NCBI GenBank assembly: GCA_014529385.2
Contig: CM043956.1
Span: 65,600,620-65,658,619, forward strand
Direction of reading: 5' to 3'
Source of the DNA: Adiantum capillus-veneris
Lineage: Eukaryota > Streptophyta > Polypodiopsida > Polypodiales > Pteridaceae
Length of the DNA: 58,000 nt
A program made the position numbers and the translations under genes. The notes under the pieces are model-generated. The model did not search any database. It had not been told where the DNA came from and saw only the letters and a list, made by a program, of their open reading frames with translations. Every line of letters starts with the position of its first letter. Within the stretch, counting starts at the first letter, position 1. Shown here one piece after another: positions 20,429 through 29,949 of this stretch.

Positions 20429-20615
20429 TGTTGGGATCGTAGAGCACACACACAGAGAGCCAACACGAAGAAGGAGATAGACACAGTGTATGGCGGGGCG
20501 GTACTCACACTACAATGTGTAGTTATGAGTATAGTTATTATGAATGAGTAAATGAATGGCTGTACATGGGCGGCTGAACAACGGGCAGCCGGGCACACGG
20601 GCCTTTAACCCAACA
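20429..20615 (-). repeat. copia B 5' LTR
   Basis: Identical to 14983-15169. It is followed by target duplication TTTTG at 20616-20620. A weak AACTATACTC in the minus-strand reading could serve as the TATA region; no clear TATA box. Confidence 0.95.
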
Positions 20616-22830
20616 TTTTGGCAGCAATTTTGTGCTTCATTTCATGGTCTTTGCGAATGGATTTGCATATGATTATGGCACACGATTGATGCCCATCGTA
20701 CATGTATTTTTGGCGAGCACTTTTGAGTGGCAATGAGCTTTCTTGAGAGCATTCTTTGTGCATTGATCAATTTTCCGAATTGTAACTCTTTTGGCGCTTG
20801 TTTATGTGCGAGCACTTATTTGATGTATGTTGAGTATGGATTGCCATTGTATGCACATTGTGGAGCTACCTCAACACTTCTACTCATTGGCATTAAATGG
20901 TATCGAGTCCTCTTTTGAAGACTATAGTGGTCAAGGTTTACTCCCACTTTGCCATACTTTTGTTGACAAAACTTTTGGTCACTCTATAGTGGTCAAGATT
21001 ATCTCCCGCTTTGGCATCTTGGATGCGGTTTGCATTTTGAGGTTTTGCTCATTATGCAAGGGAGATTCTATCCAATTTCCCTAGATTTCTTGACATAGTT
21101 TTGACTTGATTTCCATACACTCTTTTGATGTATTTGTGGTCATTGGATTGAGACGGTGATTCTCTCTTATCGTGGTCATCCCACATCGACGGACATATGG
21201 TTGTTTTTGGATATGGATTGGTGTTTTTTGTATCCACTCTTGCAAGAGTGAGATTTTTGTATGCTAACACTCGCCACAGGTAGACTTATGGTATGCAATG
21301 TTTTTGATCAATGCATATTCCAATCATGAGTCTACTGCATACAGTTTGCAAGTAGTCGCTGGTTATAGATTTCATGTAATTTTAGTAGTTGACACTTGCA
21401 TCAATGTGACAATTGTAGAGCACAATGTGGTTATACTACTACAAAAATTTTATGTATCGATGCGCTTGAGCACTACAAGTTCTAGTGTGCTCTTTTGAGA
21501 GTGATTTCTCCCCACAAAGAGCTCCTTTCATTCCAAGTTTGGTGTGCTTCTCTTTGGCATTGGTTTCTACACATTGCCCTTGTACATGCTATAGAGCCAT
21601 AGCTTCATTTATGGCACTTGATATGTGTGATAGTTCCAAGTCCACAACGATGAGTCATGTGAAACAGTGGTCTCATTCATTTTGACAATTGAGATGTTGG
21701 TATTGTGGTCACACAGGGCACATTAGATGTTGTTGCTTTAGATGCATGAGGCAGCGGTGCAGATGTATGCGTGATGCAAAGACAGTTTTGACACAAATTA
21801 GAGAGGTATCTTCATATGCTAGTGATGGTGATGTCAAGTTTATCTCTATTGTTTCTCTGAATTTTATGTATGATAGAGATGCCACTTACTCTCAATGGCT
21901 GCTAGATGACTATGCAGCGTTCCACGTCACATCATGTCATTAGTGGTTTAGTTTTTTTGCTAGTGGGAGTTTTGGTTGTATGCATCTAGCTCATAGATTG
22001 TCATATGGTATAGAGGGTGCAAGAGATATATGCTTGTCATTACCTAGTGATGCATCCTGTATGCTACGACATGTATGCTATGTTTCTCAACTAAGAGTTT
22101 GATCTTAATGAGACAGTTAGAAGATTGTGGATGTCACGTACTACTTATACATAGAGAGTAGTTTTTTCAGATGCATTGTGGTCCACTAGTCATTACAAGA
22201 GGAACCATGATTGGCTTGGTCTATCATGTGCATGTATCTGAGGTGCAAGACAACATAGTCTTGATTACATTACAGTCATGCCAGCGAGAGGCTAGACACA
22301 TTTCTTTCACAAATGAGCTCCAGAGTGTTGTCCACAACATGTCAATAGATATAGAGCTAGAGTGGCTATGCTCTAGCGAGACACAATAGATTGATCCTCT
22401 TAGGATAGAGATGACTCCTTCCACAAAGATGAGCGATATGGAATTCTTTGACATGCTCATGCTAGAGGCTGATATGCTGATGCCAAGATATGTGGATATA
22501 GTCCCTATGGATGATGAGAGTGTGATGACTACCCTGGAGGAAGGATTGGCATGTCCATATGCAACTAGTTATGGTGGTAATGTAGTGAGGGTTGAGATAC
22601 CTATTGTAGATAATTTGGCAGAGGTCACTACACATGGCATTGATGCAATTATCACGGATATGGTGACAAAGATTACACGTTTATCATCTACCTTTGGGAC
22701 TCTCATGTACGACCTCTTAGTGTTACGACCCAACATAGCAGGTGCAATGGGAGTGTTTGCATTTGGGGTTGTCAATCGAGAAATGATTGACACTAGCATG
22801 ATACATCATGGATCAATGTAGGTTATTACA
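20616..22830 (+). pseudogene. copia C leader and broken gag-pol
   Basis: Up to about 21500 there is leader or decayed gag. From 21689 a frame reads CWYCGHTGHIRCCCFRC, a gag knuckle, and soon WLLDDYAAFHVTSCH, the copia protease motif (normally WLLDSGASFHVT) with the DSG lost. Further on in shifting frames are LAHRLSYGIEGA.DICLSLPSDA and CYVSQLRV, matching the segment after protease in copia B. At 22411-22821 a frame ends in LMYDLLVLRPNIAGAMGVF, the decayed LMYAMVATRPDLAHAVGV block near RNase H. Most of integrase and RT is therefore deleted. Dead element. Confidence 0.65.
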
Positions 22831-23519
22831 AGATACTTGTAGCATGCACATGCTAATTCTAGTAGGGATATACACTTTTGCACATTGCTAGAGCCTATAA
22901 GGTGGTGGTACAAACAAAGTTGGTCGAAGCTAGAAGTGGTTTCAAGCAGTGCCAGAGGTGTGCACAGGAGCATGGTGAAGTGTTTCAGCAGGTACAAAGG
23001 TCTTGGGCAGTGGAGGATAGCGTTCTTAGGCCAAAAGGGCTCCCAAGCGGGCCAATTGGTTTGGCAGGTCTAGGTGTTTGAAGTGCTGAGTTGATGCTTT
23101 GGAATGAAGTGCTTGATGTGTTGTACGAGCCAGTCTAGATAGCTCCTCAAACAAACTTGTAATTTTTGAGTTACAGCCTAGTAAAGTTTGTTGTAGATGT
23201 AGAGAAATGACCCCATATGTTTTTTTCTATTTTTTACAGCCTCAATTTGCGGTCTTGAGGAAGTCGGAATGCTGCAAGGAATGGCAAGTTTGGAGTCAGG
23301 AAGATGGAGCCCCGGCAGGACTTTACAACTTGCCCATTGGACTTGTGAGCATAGAGAAAGAGCATGTTTAAAGTGGCACAAAAGAAAGAAATTTTTGGGG
23401 TTCTTGGGGGTTTTCCCCAACTGACCCTATGGAAGGGTGCTCTCCAACTACCACCTAGGTAGAAACAATCCCACATGCACAATCTTGGACACCAAAAGCA
23501 GGCTATATGGTCTATAACA
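22831..23519. other. unassigned stretch between copia C pol and Tat-like LTR
   Basis: Could be the end of copia C or the internal end of the Tat-like element whose LTR follows. GTTGGGGGAGAGAG at about 23534 resembles a polypurine tract. No coding domain. Confidence 0.3.
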
Positions 23520-24804
23520 TTACCCGTTTGTGGGATGTGAGTTGGGGGAGAGAGCTCTTGAGCTCCAAGCTATGGTAATCCTCCCTTCGTGTTGTGTGTG
23601 TTGCACAACCGGGCGGACTATAACGCTGTTCTGACGTGGCTTTGAGCGGTTTGGTGGTTCCTGTGTGTCGGACGACGACTTTAATGCTGATGTGGTTTCT
23701 CGACAGGTGGTCTGTCTCGGGCCCGTTAGGGCCCATGTTTTTGAAGACAAGGGTGAGGGAACTAACGACCTTGCTAGTGCCTCCCCCGGCTTGAAGTGAG
23801 CTCATGTGAGAGAGACGGAGTAGATTCAGGTGGACCCAAGGGGTGGTCAAAGCCCAATAAAAGAAAGAGGAGAAGTGGTGTGGGCTCAAAGGCCGAACAA
23901 AGGTGCAAGAGAAGAGGTAGTCCAAGGCAAGTCAAAGAGCCAAACAAGGGCAGTTCAAGTGGCCAACCAAAGGTGAGCTAAAAGGAACTTTCCAAGGTGG
24001 AAAAAGAGGTAAGGTGAGAGGAAAAAAAAAGTGCTAGGGGCACTAGCGATATCGCTAGTGCACCCCCCCTTCAAGAGAGCAGATGAGAGATAAAGCAAGG
24101 CAGTGCCCCACACCCAAATTTCCAAAATAGAGTGTCAGATAGGCCAATCAGAGGTCGGATTCCAAAATTGAGTAGAGCACCCCTGTAAAGGTCATTTTTG
24201 AGACATTTTTAACGCTTTTTGGCTAGAGGTCTTGAGCCGTTTGAGTGTATGTCTACAGAGAGGGGATTTTAAACAGATGTTTGTGCAGGTCAAGCCCATC
24301 TGAGAGTGTGTTTTTTGAGGGGCTTCTTTGTGCTGAGGTGTGTGCCTGCAAAGCCCATATGGTCTATGTTTTCTAGCTCAATGACCATGTGGGTGCACCG
24401 TTCGTTTGTGAAGGTGTTGTATATGGTGGTTTTTGAGCATGGTGAAGCTTGCATAGTGTTTCTTAAGTGTTTTTTCCCCTACCATCCTACTCTAATCTTC
24501 TACTTTTGTGTTGGTGGCGGTGTGAATGAGTAGGTGTGCTCGTGCCCCTTTTTGTGTAGGGAATGGAAGTGAGAGAGAGATTTTGTGTGTGGCAGCAGTG
24601 TGGGGTTTGAAGTGAGCTATGAAATGCATGTGGGTAGCTGCGGTGAGCGTGTTTACATGTCACTGTAAGTGCAGGTGGTGTTTTGCTAGGTAAATTGTGT
24701 TTTTTGAAGGTGTTTTCTGAGAGGATATGGGTGTTGTGAATGCCTTGAGCTATAGAGAGGCCTTTGTGTGTGTGATGGGTGTGTTCCCCCATTCCCCCTG
24801 TCCA
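23520..24804 (+). repeat. Tat-like LTR, family Tat-2, plus orientation
   Basis: The right end (24680-24804, ending TGTCCA) matches the reverse complement of 34991-35120 closely: TTTTTTGAAGGTGTTT, GATATGGGTGTTGTGAATGCC, GAGCTATAGAGAGGC, GTGTTCCCC. A second match pairs GCTAGTGCACCCCCCC near 24050 with the minus strand near 35650. The PBS does not follow here, so it is a solo or 3' LTR. The left border is approximate. Confidence 0.55.
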
Positions 24805-24934
24805 ACGACATGCATCGACTTTGAGAGAGATAGTGAACATAGATTGAGATAAGTTTCCTCCCTATGCCTCTTGTACATACTGCTAGGTTCTATAGTAGTA
24901 CCACTTATCGACACACTTGCTTTAAGTGGGAGAT
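24805..24934 (+). other. copia C 3' terminal region and polypurine tract
   Basis: Ends with AAGTGGGAGAT (24924-24934), the copia polypurine tract also seen in families B and D, right before TGTTGGGG. The preceding bases, ending CACACTTGCTTT, look like the end of a copia pol but are too decayed to read. Confidence 0.55.
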
Positions 24935-25075
24935 TGTTGGGGTAAAGGTGGTGTGCCTCTTATCCTGATCAGACGTGCTATAGGTGTATGGTCTCATAAG
25001 ATGGTGGGAACTCTCCTTTAAACTTAGGCCATATGTCAAGGTTTTGAAAGTTGGTGAGACTCATTCTGAGGGCCA
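24935..25075 (+). repeat. copia C 3' LTR, start only certain
   Basis: TGTTGGGGTAAAGGTGGTG matches 14102 onward for about 30 bp, then only scattered identity. Bases 24995-25075 (GGTGGGAACTCT, CTTAGGCCA, GTCAAGG) instead match 27217-27290, so the end is recombined or diverged. Confidence 0.5.
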
Positions 25076-25230
25076 TTCAATAGCACACCTAGACTGTGCT
25101 GATATGTAACGGGTGTCTCATTCCATATCAAAGCTCTTGATATTCTGGTGTAGCAAAATTAGCCATCACACTTGGACCACACTGATCTGTAATGGGTGTC
25201 TCGATGCACCAATAACTACATACCCATGCA

Positions 25231-25432
25231 ATCTCACCCAATTAGGAATATTAAGTGGTTGGCATATCACAATGCAACACAAATGCTCACATATGCACAT
25301 ATGCATGTTACAAGACACAATAAACAACGTTGCTATCTCACCCAATTAGGACTATTAAGTGGTTGGCACATCACAATGCAACACAATGCTCACATATGCA
25401 CGTTACAAGACACAATGAACAACATTGCTAAG
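25231..25432. repeat. two-copy tandem duplication, 104-bp unit
   Basis: ATCTCACCCAATTAGGA starts at 25231 and again at 25335, and both units run on through TTAAGTGGTTGGCA, CACAATGCAACACAA and TTACAAGACACAAT. No coding content. Confidence 0.8.
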
Positions 25433-25547
25433 CACTCCCGTGAGACAAACAATCTGTGGTCTGAAGCTACTCAACGACTACCTCATTACTCCCCCTGTAA
25501 ATAATCTAAAAAGGTCCAGGCCTTGAGATCAGAGGATTGATACAACC

Positions 25548-25765
25548 AAATGCTCCCCAAACCATAGCTTCTGTTGGTTGGAAGTTTCAAGCATACAATC
25601 AAACGCTCCCCAGACATCCCATCTGCATCATTTGAAGGTTTTCCATCGTCCAAAAAAATGCTCCCCAAACATCCTGTCTGTGTCATTTTGAAGTTTTCAA
25701 GCATACAACAAAATGCTCCCTAGACATCCTATCTGTGTTGTCTTGAGGGTCAAACACTACCAAAA
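25548..25765. repeat. minisatellite, about four 55-bp units
   Basis: AAATGCTCCCC or close variants begin at 25548, 25601, 25656 and 25711, followed by ACATCC, a TCTG and GAAG-TTTTCAAGC block. The spacing is 53-55 bp and the units have diverged. Not CRISPR: no constant repeat with unique spacers. Confidence 0.75.
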
Positions 25766-26672
25766 TAACTTTTCTCATTACTACACTTAAAAGTAAATCA
25801 TCACCAACCATTGAAACCAGCAATAAACCTAGAGCCAAACAATTCAAATCAGCACCAAGACAGGTCTAAAATCGATACCATCCATTTCAAAAAAATCCAA
25901 ATAGGATCACCAAACAAGTTCTCATATAAAATTTAGAAAACTGCTAAATCAATCTAAAAAAGCATTCTCAACGTCAGTTGAACTTGAAAAGATGACTAGC
26001 TTTCCATTTTAAGACCTGCACCAAAAATTAGGGTTTGGTTTCTTCAAGAAATTTGTAGCCGACCACAGGATGGTCCATAAGCTCTTAAGTTGTCACAATG
26101 GCTTAGTTAGGCAATGTTCCTGTAGCGGTGATGATAGTATATTGATATAGATAGCAATCACATTGGGCCTCCAAGGTTATTGCTTCAAGAAGAGACACCT
26201 GCTTATGAGAGATGTAAAGAAATTTCAAGTTGTAATTTGTCAGGGTTTCCATGGCAATCATTTTAGGATACCCCAATCTGCAAGAAGTTGCACACCAAGG
26301 GAGGATATTTGAAGACATGTAACTTTGGGCAAATTTTTTTTGTTGCCAAGTCCTTGGAGTGTGTGGCTTGGTAGCTATAGACATCCACCACTTCATGGCA
26401 CTGCCTGTGAGAATTATGGTGGCTCAAAAAAGAAAACCTTGGATCCTTCTCTTGCAAGTGGTTGTGGATTCTTTATGGCATATGCCCCTTCAAACACAGA
26501 AATGAAGACAAGAGCACGCCCAATGCGTGATGGATTAAGGGTGGGAATGGCTAGTAAGTCCAAGGAAGGGACACAAAGATTCTTTCATAAAAAATTATGA
26601 AAAATTTGGAAGCATCATCTTGTTCTATTTTCTCTTTTATAGTATGCTTTAAAAAGAATCCACACGACTATA
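25766..26672. other. non-coding stretch with unassigned short ORFs
   Basis: A 97-residue minus-strand frame (26103-26396) and a 91-residue plus frame (26325-26600) overlap, so at most one is real. The first includes NYNLKFLYISHKQVSLLEAITLEAQ and looks protein-like, but I recognise nothing. Confidence 0.3.
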
Positions 26673-26975
26673 GCTCTAATACCACCATAACGGGATTAGA
26701 GCACCACGAGCCAATGAAAAAGAGTAGACCAAACAACTTTAAGAATATTAAATAGCAATTGAATTGAAAGAGATGCACGATACACGAGATGTGGAGTGGC
26801 GAAGTTCCACCCCAAACCATTGGCACCCCTTTTGGTATTTCTTTATATTTCTTCATCTCAATACAACATTGGTACTCCATCTCTGCACCTCCATGCGGGA
26901 GCATTCCAAAGAATAAACTCGTGGCACATATTTAATGGCCCTTGGCCCTCTAAAACTAGTTTACATGAAAAGCAT
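26673..26975 (-). repeat. family E LTR with primer binding site
   Basis: Minus-strand counterpart of 12553-12968. Reading the minus strand the LTR ends near GTGGTGCTCTAATCCCGTTA, then TGGTATTAGAGC (26673-26684) follows, a near-perfect initiator-Met PBS. This shows the repeat is an LTR. No gag or pol of the family remains beside it. Confidence 0.6.
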
Positions 26976-26999
26976 TAATCCCAAAAGCTTTTGGTCTCC

Positions 27000-27389
27000 C
27001 AAAATTAGCCTAGCATAAATTTAGGAGGTTTCGTACAATTTTGCCACATCATCATGCTGCAATCCAATTTGGGAAATTCGTAGAGCTTGCCACATCATCA
27101 ATGCAATTTGTGGGTGTCTATATAAGATAAGGGCCACTTTTACACTAGATTTTTGAGTGTGTGTGTTGATCATGCTTTATTTAGTCGTCTTGTGTCACCA
27201 GGGCCCATCGAATGGGGTCCCAGAAGTTGGTGGGAACTCTTCTCTAAACTTAGGCCACACATCAAGGCTTTGCAAGTTGGCAAGACTTCTTCTATTGCTT
27301 CTACTGCTTCTAGGGTTTAGGACGCTTGGTTGAGATCTACAAGTTGGCTCCCTTCTTCAATGGCTTGATGACACATCAACAGTTTGTGA
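27000..27389 (+). other. LTR-like stretch with TATA box
   Basis: Holds CTATATAAG at 27118-27126, a good TATA box, upstream of a gypsy relic in the same direction. Part of it (27217-27290) repeats 24995-25075. It may be the LTR or leader of that gypsy; no partner copy proves this. Confidence 0.35.
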
Positions 27390-28470
27390 CAGATGACTAG
27401 TACCAGATTTTGCGGGGAACAACATAGAACAAATGGATGAGAGTACAAGATTAAGAAGATCTTATCTTCTTTGATGGAGGAGCTAAGGCCAACTTCATCT
27501 CAACTGAATTGGCGGCTCAACTTGGGATTATGCCAGAAGAAATGGGACCACTGGCTGAGGAAGTTCTAGTGGCACTAAGATGGGATGGTGCCATTACACC
27601 TATCATAGACAAACTTTGGCTGCATTGTCAAGTATATAGGGCACAATGAATTTTAAATCATGCATTTGGAAGAGTGTGGTGTCCTTTTGGAAATTCCATG
27701 GTTCCATAAGAATAGTCTAGTGGCCAAGTGTAGGGCGAGGAAAGCGACATTGAAGAATGAAAAGGGTAGAGATATAGTACTTGGATGGAAAATTAAAGGG
27801 TGAGTCTGTCGCACTTGTATCGGCTTCAACCATCTCAAAATTAATGAAACTCGATTTGTTTGTTTTTTGATTTAGCTAAATGAGTTAAATGACAATAAAA
27901 TGTCAAATTTGTCCAACCTTGAGAAGGAATGACAAGATTTTTTGCAAGCTCAAGCCAATTGTTTCTCTGAAGGCTTATGACAGAGTTACCTCCTCAATGA
28001 CTTGAAGATCACACAGTTGATTTGATTCTTGGTAGCACACCACTGACCATCCACCTTATCAAGTTAACAAAGCCCTAAATAAGGAAATTATGAACTACGC
28101 AAAAAAACTTATAAAAAAGGGTCTAATTCAGCCTAATATATCCGCTTATTGTTTGCCAATGTTGTTGAATTGCAGAAAGATGGATCTTGGTGAATATGCA
28201 TTGACTACATAGCTCACAACAAAATCACCATCAAGAATAGATTTCTAATACCAAAGATCGATGATATACTAGACAAGCTATAGGGTTCTACATGTTTTTG
28301 CATAACAAACCTGAAAGTGGCTTTGATCAGATCAGGATCACTCTTGAAGATGTATGCAAGACTGTGCTCAAGACGTTCTTTGGATTGTACTAGTATTTGG
28401 TGATACCTTTTAGTCTTACAAATGCTCCTGCATGTTCAATTGGATGATGGATAGGATTTTTAGAGACTGT
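27390..28470 (+). pseudogene. gypsy protease-RT relic
   Basis: Near 27465 one frame reads FFDGGAKANFISTELAAQLGI, a gypsy protease with DGGA. After many stops and frame changes, RT pieces appear: HTVDLILGSTP, the linker into RT; then DQIRITLEDVCKTVLKTFFGL and IPFSLTNAPA (about 28330-28430), the block before the catalytic YxDD. The relic ends there, so the catalytic site, RNase H and integrase are gone. Confidence 0.6.
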
Positions 28471-28474
28471 TGGT

Positions 28475-28815
28475 GTAATCACTTTCGGCGAGAGATTGGA
28501 AATTAACACTAAAATAACTACAATCTACACACTTGGCAACACTTTTAGTCCTCAAAACAACTTGAAAAGAAAGAGAGAGTAGACAACACGGCGTGGAAAA
28601 GTTTTGAGCCAAGATGCATTGGCCCCAAAGACTAGCATCCCTTTTGGGATTTATTTATTATTGATCTGTAAGAGTAAAACTCCCGTTGGGTCCAAATCTT
28701 CTAGCTTTGCATCGAGATGCCTGAAAGAATGGCCCTAGGGGCACTTATAAAGAGTACATGGGATGCTAAAAGTAGAGCCCCAAAAGCTACTATCCTAAAA
28801 GCATCTTATCCCGTT
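28475..28815. other. possible diverged LTR, related to family E
   Basis: Starts near TGTTGGTGTAATC and includes CCCAAAGACTAGCATCCCTTTTGGG, similar in layout to CCAAACCATTGGCACCCCTTTTGG near 26815. Homology is weak. Confidence 0.25.
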
Positions 28816-28817
28816 GG

Positions 28818-29800
28818 GTCCACTTGTTATACAAAGTGAGCTTATACAACCCATGACACAAAATGCTAGATGCAACAATTTCATCACCAAAGCTGAGATC
28901 GTGAATTGTACATCTATTATCCACAAATTTCACAACAAAGCAAAGTCTAACAAGTGCAGATATAGACAAGAGGTTCCTTTTTATCCTAGGTAACATAAAG
29001 TGCATCAACAAGTGTAAAAGAACTACCATTCGCAGCAGTCGACACAATATTTCCAACTTCTTGGACCAGATAAGAGTAATGTGCTTTGTAGCACCACTAT
29101 CAAAGTACCACACATGTGAATCTGTAGCAACTGACATACCTGCATCGTGGACAGAAGGATCATGAGTGCACTTTGCACTAAATGACCACTCTACATCTAC
29201 ATTAGCATCCACAATCTCCTTTCACAAAGGATTCTACAATAGCTGCACTTGTAGTGGAACTAGCCTCTTTCTTATTGGCCTCTTTTGCCTTCAATTTAGA
29301 ACACTACTTAATCAAGTGATCATTGGCCTTGCAATAATGGCAATGCATCTTCTTCTTTTTGTTTTCACCAGAATTCCCAGACAAAGTGCTGCCAACAAAA
29401 GCATTTAAGAACATGTTATTTTTCACTTGCTGAGGAACCATGAGAAGTGGCTACATTGTTGTTACCACTAGTCTCTTTCTTATTGGCCTCTTTTGCCTTC
29501 AATTTAGGACATTGCTTAATCAAGTGATCATTGCGCTTGCAATAATGGCAATGCATCTTCTTCTTTCTGTTTTCACTAGAATTCCCAAACAAAGTGCTGC
29601 TAGCAGAAGCATTAGGAACATGCGATTTTCCACTTGTTGAAGAACCATGAGAAGTGCCTACATTGTTGTTACCACCTTTCTTTGAGCAGCAACAAAAGCC
29701 TGTTCAACTGCATGTTGTTTAGCCCTATTCTTTCTTGAAAGTGACTCTTGCAATAGCAATGTGCATAATGCATCAAACTTGACAACCTCAATATTTCCTT
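28818..29800 (-). pseudogene. copia family A gag-protease fragment with tandem duplication
   Basis: Corresponds to about 52215-53085 of the young family A copy. In minus-strand order: gag tail (ends near 29800), zinc-knuckle segment twice (29467-29680 and 29254-29466), then protease and pre-integrase part (28818-29212: DSHVWYFDSGATKHIT, LLSISALVRL, VVKFVDNRCTIHDLSFGDE). Frameshifts and missing flanks show it is dead. Confidence 0.85.
29254..29680 (-). repeat. tandem duplication of a zinc-knuckle segment, about 213 bp
   Basis: Both units run from TCTTTCTTATTGGCCTC through CAATAATGGCAATGCATC to ATTGTTGTTACCA. The units differ at several positions, so the duplication is not recent. Confidence 0.8.
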
Positions 29801-29805
29801 GATTC

Positions 29806-29945
29806 TAAAACATGTAGCCCACAAGCTGAATAATCACCTCAAAATGTTTCATAATTTTTGAAGCTACTACTTACGAGATGTGATTTTTTTTGGTGCACCC
29901 GAGTTTGCCCACACAAGTCACCCTAGTCTTCTCTCAAAGATGATA
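29806..29945 (+). repeat. 5' LTR remnant of gypsy H
   Basis: AATAATCACCTCAAAATGTTTCATAA and GTCACCCTAGTCTTCTCTCA are shared with 33505-33650. The match stops where gag sequence begins, so this LTR was cut short when the leader was lost. Confidence 0.5.
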
Positions 29946-29949
29946 GTAC

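Larger units (their letters stand above)
14983..20615 (-). mobile_element. intact copia element, family B, 5633 bp
   Basis: Identical 187-bp LTRs at both ends (no difference when compared base by base), a 5-bp target duplication TTTTG (14978-14982 and 20616-20620), a perfect initiator-Met PBS, a polypurine tract and one uninterrupted gag-pol ORF. Nothing needed for autonomous movement is visibly missing. It inserted into the leader of copia C. Sequence features of RNase H (ALSTTEAEYMAATEAAKEAAWL) recall the Tork/Tnt1 branch; that assignment is tentative. Confidence 0.97.
14102..25075 (+). mobile_element. old copia element, family C, split by later insertions
   Basis: 5' LTR at 14102-14368, PBS at 14371-14384, leader to 14982, then interrupted by copia B (14983-20615). 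It resumes at 20616 with leader, gag knuckle, protease and broken pol to about 22830. A Tat-like LTR lies at about 23520-24804. The 3' end, with polypurine tract and 3' LTR start, is at 24805-24935. The TTTTG target duplication of copia B proves the two halves were joined. The first 30 bases of both LTRs match; further in they diverge strongly, so it is old. Confidence 0.7.

Noticed and set aside
22411-22821. Possible host protein gene of 136 residues
   Set aside because: Its end, LMYDLLVLRPNIAGAMGVF, matches a decayed copia RNase H-region block and it lies between copia C parts.
25548-25765. CRISPR-like array
   Set aside because: Units are diverged along their whole length, with no constant repeat and unique spacers, in a plant nuclear context.
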